This document shows positions 56,716 to 64,000 of a DNA stretch of 64,000 nt, in pieces. The stretch is from NCBI RefSeq assembly GCF_037975245.1, contig NC_092580.1, positions 15,944,001 through 16,008,000 on the forward strand, written 5' to 3'. Each line of letters starts with the position of its first letter. The stretch's first letter is position 1. A program made the position numbers and the translations under genes. Below the pieces are notes generated by a model. It ran no database searches and had not been told where the DNA came from. It worked only from the letters and a program-made list of their open reading frames with translations. This DNA comes from Apostichopus japonicus (taxonomy: Eukaryota; Echinodermata; Holothuroidea; Aspidochirotida; Stichopodidae).

Positions 56716-59700
56716 ATGGAAGATGATTCTGAAGCTGTCATATTTGAGGTATGCTATTTTTCATTCCAAGGTTTGCTCATTGTTGTTAGTGTTTTAATTT
56801 TGCCTGGAAGAAAATTTTACTAGTAAATTATTATTCCTCAATTAGAATCAAGATATTTGATACTTTGTTACATTTGGGAGATTTTACTCCTTGAAATTAC
56901 AGAATAAATGTGTTCTCTTTTGAATTGATATAGTCAACACTTTCATCATAGTTTGTTTGGGATTAAATGAAATACAAAATTTCATAATTTCAGTGACTGT
57001 TTAAGCATATTTAATTCTCATTTGAAGCCTTGCAACATACCATCCAAAGTTTGATCAAAGAGTTTACAGTAGTCACATTTTCAAAGTTGTTTCATCATCT
57101 TTGATTCTAGAAAGAAAAGTTAAGCTTTATATTTTGATTTAATCCTATTTCATTCATTTGATTTTAAGGGGTCACCTCTGTATGAGTACCTACAGGAAGC
57201 TTGTCCTAATGAAGTCTTTGAATCCTCATTGCCACAGAAAAAGAGGGGCATAGTTCCTTCTCCTGACCCACCTCCCAAGACAAAAGGAGGGTTCAATGGA
57301 CTGGTAAACCTTCATCACCGTTGGTTTTTTTTTTGGCTAGATATCATCATCCGGCAATATTATACTCAGGGATGTGCCCACGCTGGGTGGCACTTGGTGG
57401 CCCCGCCCAGCACTAAAAATTACCGCCCAACACTGTCTTAAAAATCGTTAATCCCGCCCAGCACTATTTTCATCTAAATCCCGACATTCCTAACAATATA
57501 TTCAACATAAATTGGGCCTAGCCTATGCCAAAATCATACAGACTAATAATGCATCAGTTACGCATGCGAGAAACATTACTTACAGCTCTCAATCGGTCCC
57601 TTGTAAAATGTCTTTGAAACAAACTAATAACTTTACCAGGTATGCAATATATTTCACTAATAATGCATCAGTTACGCATGCGAGAAACATAACTTACAGC
57701 TCTCAATTGGTCCCTTGTAAAATCTCTTTGAAACAAACTAATAACTTTACCAGGTATGCAATATATTTCATTAAAAAAAAATTTAAAAATGTAAATTGTT
57801 AGCAAAACTAGTACTTGTGCATGTGCTTAAAAAGCTACACAAGTGCCAGCATTTGGCATCTGAGCACCTTCACAAATTTCTCAAAGGGGAGGGGGACACC
57901 CATGATCAGTGATCAGTATACCTGGCACTCAGGAAATCCTGGGCCCATCCCTGTATACTGTACAGAAAAGTCTGCAAATTCTTGTTTTGAACATCCTCAT
58001 ATATCTTAAGACTTCAGAGAAAACTATGCCAATGGTTTCGAGGGACAGTTAAAGATTATGATTACATATTTTTCCCTGCTGACATCTCGCATTGATCTGT
58101 TTCCTTGGTAAATTCAACTTTTATCTTTAAAATGACAATAGTTACTATATCATTTATCTACAAGAAGGTCACGTGATTCCTTAATACTAATTGATTCAGT
58201 TATCAAACCCCTTCAAACAGAAGCATCAATTTTTAACAGTATAACATATTTTCTCTCAGTTCACTTCCTGTTCCATCCTACTATTCTGGCCATGGAGAAA
58301 GTTCCAATTGTTTGATGTTAAAGAAGCTGAATGCCTACAGGTATGTCATCAATTTCTTGTCATTATATAATTGTATTTCCTCATTAACTATACTCTTAGA
58401 GGCCTAGTTTACCTTTATCAGTCATAAAAACAAGAACATTCTTCGAATCTAACTTTTGTCCAAGATAATATTTATGACAATTATCCCAGATTGTTTTGTC
58501 AAAATTAAAGGAAAGGATAATCAAATCCAGATTTCCTTTCTTGCCATTAGTTTTTCAAACTGTAAAGAGTTTGAAATTAACTCCCTGCAGCTATGTCAAC
58601 TTGGGTGGACTCAACTTATTGCCTTTCCTTACAGCAATATTCTTGTCAACTACAGTCCCTTTCTGTGATTTGCAAGAGTGGACTGGTCAATGCGAGGGAC
58701 CAAACTCTTCTCAGATCCTTAGAGAATCATCTGAATGAGGAAACGAAACCTCCTCATGGTGCAGCAGCATATCTTCATATGTTCACTGGGTGAGCCTGTT
58801 ATAAAGATGATAATTCCATAGATATTTTGTCCAACATTGACACATTCTTGGTCTCCTTGGTAATTTCTCTCAGGGTTGGTTGCTCTAAGTGAAGTGTGCA
58901 TTTGACTTTTAACCCATAGTTTTACCAGGCTATTGTTTTTTCTAGAAAGGTATACTGTCATTACAAACACAATCTCCCTTTAATTCATAATGTAACAGAA
59001 ACACTAAAACTGTAAAACTGTCACAAGTTTTATCCTCAATGTAAGGATTAAATAATTTATATTAAATTTTATGTAGGAACAAGGCGAATAATAAACACAT
59101 GTAACCAGGCTAATAGGATATCAAGTCGCATGTCATTCTGAATGTTTGCATTGTGCCATGTTAAATTATGGTACATCAGCGGGGTGGGGGGGGGTAGTAG
59201 GGCACAAAGTGGAATTAGAATGCCTCAGTGACATTTTGTACTCAATTGCCCGCCACAACATTGATGTTCCTACACCCATGAAATAAGAATATTAAATCAT
59301 AAGGTTATTTGGTTATCAAAAATTTGTCCAACAGGTCTGTGTGCGGCCGAGGAGAGGGGAAGGGGGGTTGAATGGTACTTTACACACCTGCATCTTAGGT
59401 TATGTTATCTAACAATGTCACTCCACATGAAGGATAATACATGCAAATAGGTGCTACCTGGCCAGCTCTCATACAGCTCTGATGATTGCCAAGTTTCATT
59501 TATGGATAGAACAAGCAAATTAATTCTCAATATTTTAGCATTTGTGTGACAATCTATTCTTCCTTTCCTTGTCTTCCTCAACAGTGTCGTCTTACTGATA
59601 GGTGCTTTCGCAAGCCTCTCTGTGCCTCATATTGACAACAACGTCAAATTGATGGGCCCTCTTCCAGAACCAGTCAAAGACTGGTTCAATGTTTTTCTGG

Positions 59701-62700
59701 GGATTTCCTTCTTGGGCATGTCATTTAGTATCTTCTTAACTGTTTACCATCATAACCGTCTGCTCTGCCTTTTCAACAATCAGAAAAAGGGAACCGATAA
59801 TTATATACACAGTGAGCGTCTGTTTCGTAAAAGCTTTCGACGTTCGCTTCAGTACATACAGGAGGTGGAGGTCCTATCCAGAGGTTACACAATGTAAGTC
59901 TTCTTGTACTTTTTAAAAATGGTAAATTGCTTCAGTTAAGCATTTACAGAAAGTTTTAGTAGTTTCATTGTGTAGCCTTCTATTTGAAGACACTACCAGG
60001 AGTTTCAGCAATACTGAAGTAGTTCAATAGGGATAGAATAACAGCAGGCTAGGGGTAAGCTGCAAAAGATCTTTGGCCATGTAAAATATTTTGACCATAT
60101 ATCACACTTGTTTTGTCTTGGTGACAAACCTTATTCATTTGATAGCACCTAAATTGTCTGGAATTGGAATGCTAGCAGAAGTCAATGGTGACTTCATTAC
60201 TTAATGTCTTGTTTTGTAAGCAGTGATGGAATTTATACTGATAAGTGGAAAAGCTTTTTATTTTCACCAACTTTTTAAGTAGCATATCTTTGTATTTACC
60301 ACTTACGGTAATTTGTCTAATTCCATTTCCACCAAAGGGTCAATGCTGCATCATATTCAGGAGGCATGGAGGCATCCCATCACCTGTTGCTGCCTCTCAG
60401 GAAAGTTTGCCTTTCGGTGATAACGAAGCATCTTGTCGCCTTGAGAGAAGCAACCAATTCTCTAATCTCTGATTTTCCCGTTCTACCAGAGTATAAACTC
60501 TCCGATGATTGCATCTCGAACCAGCAACTTCCAGAATGGATTTCATCTGCTGCATCAAACTCATCGGTAATATTTCACCATTCTACTGACAAGATTCTGT
60601 ATGTTAGTAATCTCTTAGGCTGATATTCAGTGTTTTGTGCAGTTGTGTCGGTCTGTATATGATGCGATAACTCTAACAGCACAGCAAAGTGCTGTACCGT
60701 GTGACCAAATTGCTTCACAACTGCGAAGGTATCTCGCAGTGTTCTATGAAGTACCTGATACATTTTATATATTTAGTAATACAAATACAAACTTTATAAT
60801 ACAAATATTCCAAATAACTATGTTAATTTTCGTCAATATTCATTTATTCTGTGATATTTTTTAGAGAATCCTACATTTGGAATGTTGTTTAATGATAAAA
60901 AGGAGTGTTGTTATCTGAATGGTGATAGGGTTACCCATTTATTGGGATTGTACCAGTTCTTGATCGGAAAATATATTGTCCAGCCGGCAAACTAAATTGT
61001 CCAGTCTTTTTCAAAAGGTCTTTGTGACATTACAGAGTTTGACCATGAATGCAAAATAAGAAAGAGTGTCCATGTAGTACACATCAACAAAACATCGTTT
61101 TCAACACACAAACATGATTGGTGGACACTGTGTAACAATCTACTTACTATAAGTACTGAGTAAGGTCAGTTATAACATGAAGTAGACCATACAATGCATG
61201 TAATTTTTAACACGCAAACATGATCGGTGGACACTGTAACTTTGTGATATAAGTACTTGAGTAAGGTCAGTTATAACAATCAATTAGACCGTACGATACA
61301 TATCGTTTTCAACACACAAACATGATTGGTGGACGCTTGTAACGATCTACTTTGTGATATAAGTACTTGAATAAGGTCAGTGATGTCAATGTCGTACGGC
61401 TAAACTAATTAGTAATAATGAGGAGTCCAATATTCGAGAAAAGAAGTATGGGTAACCCTATAATTGGGAGATTATGCATTTGAAACTAGTGAACTATTCA
61501 GAGGCAATGTCTTTCAATGCTGATTTGACTGTGTTGACCAAAATAGATTAATAATTAGTATTTGTTTAGTACAAAACGTATTGTGAAATGTATGCAAAGC
61601 ATTGTCTCTTTCATTGAGGTTTCGTCACACATATAGTAATTATAAACTAGTTCAATAAAAGTGATAACTCTTTCCTCACTTTGTTAGCATGAACATTTTG
61701 GACTAAAATAATGTTAAAGGTTCTTTTCAATTCGCCGTAACCAACCTTTTCTTTCTTTCGTTTTGATCACTTTTCCGTTTCTTCTCCTTTCATCCCAGAG
61801 TCTGACCAGTTCTCAGGATGAGGAAATGCTTTCACTCTCAACATTAAAAGTGAGTTCTTTCGTAGCCTCGTCACAGTTAAACTGAAGTTAGCAATGTGAG
61901 CTGACTTTGTGACACTTATGTAAAACACAAAACTTTTTGCGGATAATATTGGAAACAGTGAAACGTGTAAAATAGATACTGCAAATTCCATAAATTAGCT
62001 TTAAATTTGTATAATATTGTACACCCAATTATCATATCATATTCTCTTACTTTTAACCATGAAAGCAAATATGAAATGCACTTCTTCACATGCGATGAGC
62101 ATGTGAGTTATGTAATAGCTTTGTGATGTATTAATAGCAATAAATATGAGAGGTGTCATTGTCTAATTTTAAAGTTGATAGTTGCATTGTACTTTGTTGT
62201 CTAGAATGTAGATCCTTTTGTACCACACTATTCTGAAATTCTGTTAGTAGAAGTGATTACTTTTGTATCCAAATGTAAAAAAAAATATTACGATGAAAAA
62301 TTTCAGCAGGGTTATGACGATAAAGAATACATGAAAATCATGTTTGAATATTCAGTTATCAATTTTTGCCTTGGGTATTGAACTATTGATGTCCTTAAAA
62401 TGAATTTGTCTCCAGTATTTCATTCAATACAGATGCACTGTTCGTAAGGTGAAGTAAGTCAGTACTGTTTATACTTTCAATAAGTACAGGAATTCCTGTC
62501 TTTTTGATTTTGTTTAATTTTGGTTTGTTTTAAGAAAAATCATATTTCTGCCAGACGATCACTTTTGGTTTATTTCATTATTTTAGATGTGAATTCAATT
62601 TCCTTAATTTCAGATACTTTTTGGATTGTACAAAGAACAGTGCTCTGACTTTGTTCATCAATTTGCGATTACTTTGGTTAAAAGTGACCAACTCCAGTGG

Positions 62701-63763
62701 GATGAAGGAACAGGTAGATAGAAACAAGAATTACATTTTTTTTTCTTAACAGTGTTTTCTGATAAAATATACCAAAGTGATAGGAGACTTCTGTTTTACA
62801 AGATATGTACCAAATAAACAATGCATGCTTTTCTAATTAGGCATACATGCAACCAGAATGGTACTCTAGTTTATTGGCAGAGGCATGGTGCCTCTTTTTC
62901 ATACCCATTGCTGCCTTTTCTGGGGTTCCTCAAATTCATATCATACTTTATCAATATCAAAGGTTTGGAATGTACTCTCAAAAGAAATAACATCTGCTGT
63001 GGTTGAAAGCTGTTTCACTGTTCCTTGAAAACCTAATTTATTCTTTAAAGGCATGAAGACTCGCCCAAACAGCGTGCCGCCATCTTTAAAAAGTTAACTT
63101 TCGTTGCTTGCAAATGAAGTTTTTCTCTTGTCGCTGCAAAATGCAGACAGTAATGAAACGTGATACCTTGTCATCTTTAGCTGGACCTGAGATGTCCATC
63201 ACTGAATCGATTGTACACTGTGCTGTGGGTATTGACTGCAGCTGTATGTACTGATTGTACACTAGTGTCTAATTACCGATTGTAGCAAGCTGTGTGTGTA
63301 TTTTCGGGGATCGATGGTGGTGTCTAACACTTCTGTTACACCACATTCAAAACTAGGTCAGAATACCGGCATGAGACGTTTCTTTTTGCGTGAGTCTTCA
63401 CACCCTTTAAGTTGTTCCTTTTTGCTGGACCATCAAGCGACTATCAATACTGTTCAATCTACTGTTAAGTTCATCCTTTCTTTATTTTTAATAAAAGTCT
63501 GGAGCTATAATAGGAACATTTCTTCTTCTAGACTTGACCCTGCATAAGAGGTGGTTAGATAGATTAGAGGGCTGCACATCTGACTGCAAAGAATCTATGA
63601 GCAGACTTGATGAAAGTTACAGACTCCATCGATGGACTCCTCCTTCCCAAGGATCTATCCCTAAAGCTGGTACAGTCAGTAGGAGGGAGGTATGGAGGCC
63701 AGAGGTGCAACTGACCACGGCTTTACACAGCCTACGACTTCACCTGGAAACAACATTGTCAAA
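56716..63763 (+). CDS. VEZT: Vezatin, partial (runs off the right edge)
   Basis: A membrane protein of adherens junctions that, in vertebrates, links the cadherin-catenin complex to myosin VIIA. Ten exons: 56716-56748 (an ATG at 56713 would add one Met), 57169-57303, 58260-58340, 58635-58789, 59585-59893, 60338-60566, 60643-60750, 61799-61849, 62614-62713, 63532-63763; 477 residues so far. The N-terminus EAVIFEGSPLYEYLQ parallels vertebrate vezatin. Two membrane segments lie around residues 124-147 and 165-190, followed by the family block YIQEVEVLSRGYTM, then LKILFGLYKEQCSDF and LTTALHSLRLHLET. The exon 6 to 8 stretch is the least certain: exon 7 needs a GTACCT donor to keep phase. The C-terminal half lies beyond the window. 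Confidence 0.9.
57304..58259 (+). other. VEZT intron 2
   Basis: A phase-0 intron (donor GTAAAC, acceptor TTCTCTCAG) largely filled by the hAT-like element at 57367-57953, which starts 63 bases after the exon. Confidence 0.85.
57367..57953. mobile_element. hAT-like MITE with internal 114 bp duplication
   Basis: A 587 bp element with imperfect inverted ends: CAGGGATGTGCCCA on the left, and TGGGCCCATCCCTG on the right, whose complement is CAGGGATGGGCCCA. TATACT flanks both sides (57361-57366 and 57954-57959), shorter than the usual 8 bp of hAT. Inside, a 114 bp unit (57542-57655 and 57656-57769) is tandemly duplicated with few differences. Confidence 0.75.
58790..59584 (+). other. VEZT intron 4
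   Basis: A phase-2 intron (donor GTGAGC, acceptor CCTCAACAG). G-rich patches near 59180 and 59352; nothing else recognised. Confidence 0.8.
59894..60337 (+). other. VEZT intron 5
   Basis: A phase-2 intron (donor GTAAGT, acceptor CACCAAAG) that splits the Met codon at the end of the LSRGYTM block. No element recognised. Confidence 0.8.
60928..61458. mobile_element. TA-flanked MITE (Tc1/mariner-like) with internal repeats
   Basis: Short inverted ends GGGTTACCCAT (60928-60938) and ATGGGTAACCC (61448-61458), flanked by TA on both sides (60926-60927 and 61459-61460), as in Tc1/mariner-type insertions. The interior (about 61075-61385) holds three diverged 100-107 bp units containing CAAACATGAT(T/C)GGTGGAC and TAAGGTCAGT. 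No transposase. Lies in VEZT intron 7. Confidence 0.65.
61850..62613 (+). other. VEZT intron 8
   Basis: A phase-0 intron, donor GTGAGT, acceptor TTAATTTCAG. AT-rich, nothing recognised. Confidence 0.8.
63049..63406 (+). mobile_element. TTAA-flanked MITE, copy 3
   Basis: A 358 bp element with inverted ends AGGCATGAAGACTCGC and GCGTGAGTCTTCACACCCT, flanked by perfect TTAA (63045-63048 and 63407-63410). The best-preserved of the three family members in the window; in VEZT intron 9. Confidence 0.88.
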
Positions 63764-63879
63764 GTGAGTGTATATATCGAAAGTTATGGGAAAGTAGCTT
63801 TACTCCATTTCTCTTTTTTTCTATTACTTTTGAGGTTGCTAGCTCTGATAAACATTTTGGTGTTTGGTGTCCTGTATAT

Positions 63880-63960
63880 ATGTATGTGTGTATTTATATA
63901 TGTAGGTATGTGTGTGTATATGTGTGTATTTTTATATGTATATGCATTTATATGCAAAAT
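63880..63960. repeat. TATG/TGTA-rich microsatellite
   Basis: Interrupted (TATG)n and (TGTA)n repeats in the VEZT intron that starts at 63764 and is cut by the window end. They give meaningless open frames on both strands. Confidence 0.8.
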
Positions 63961-64000
63961 TTTGATATGCATATATATGAAATGAATGTGAATGAACTGA

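Noticed and set aside
63692-63985. Open frames at the right edge on both strands
   Set aside because: They cover vezatin exon 10 out of frame and the following TATG microsatellite.

Overview
This is animal nuclear DNA. It is AT-rich and carries four multi-exon genes with GT-AG introns, long repeat-filled introns, microsatellites and several families of short DNA transposons. The gene set, a somatomedin-B/7TM receptor of a type I associate with marine invertebrates, and runs of TAGGCCTA-like words suggest an echinoderm, perhaps a sea cucumber. That placement is inference; no rRNA or mitochondrial marker is present.

Layout. (1) SLC35E3-like nucleotide-sugar-type transporter, + strand, coding exons from 5252 to about 24976. 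Its intron 12689-13382 has the donor and branch-site signature of a minor (U12-type) spliceosomal intron. Intron 3 holds a 59-60 bp minisatellite, and the 11.4 kb last intron holds a hAT-type MITE, a decayed retrotransposon ORF and a 2.2 kb repeat rich in AGGTCA words. (2) 25.7-32.4 kb, no gene seen: a degenerate TAATCA-rich array, a CTG/CTC microsatellite and a hAT-type MITE with perfect terminal repeats. (3) A three-exon receptor gene, + strand, 32673-39097: signal peptide, somatomedin B domain, large Cys-rich ectodomain and a class B/adhesion-like 7TM domain with no GPS motif seen. (4) 39.1-44.9 kb, no gene seen: a tRNA-derived SINE and a 75 bp tandem repeat. (5) CDC123, the eIF2 assembly ATP-grasp factor, - strand, eleven coding exons between 55728 and 44968. 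(6) Vezatin (VEZT), + strand, starting near 56716, ten coding exons, running off the right edge. CDC123 and VEZT are head to head about 1 kb apart and may share a promoter region.

The genes serve unrelated processes (Golgi-type transport, cell-surface signalling, translation-factor assembly, cell adhesion), as is normal for animal chromosomes. Nothing resembling a prokaryotic operon, CRISPR array or defence system is present. The unusual content is the U12-type intron, a TTAA-flanked MITE family with three copies in the window, hAT-type MITEs with 8 bp target duplications, and the SMB-7TM receptor. All exon boundaries were read by eye from splice signals, reading phase and resemblance to remembered family sequences; no alignment was run.
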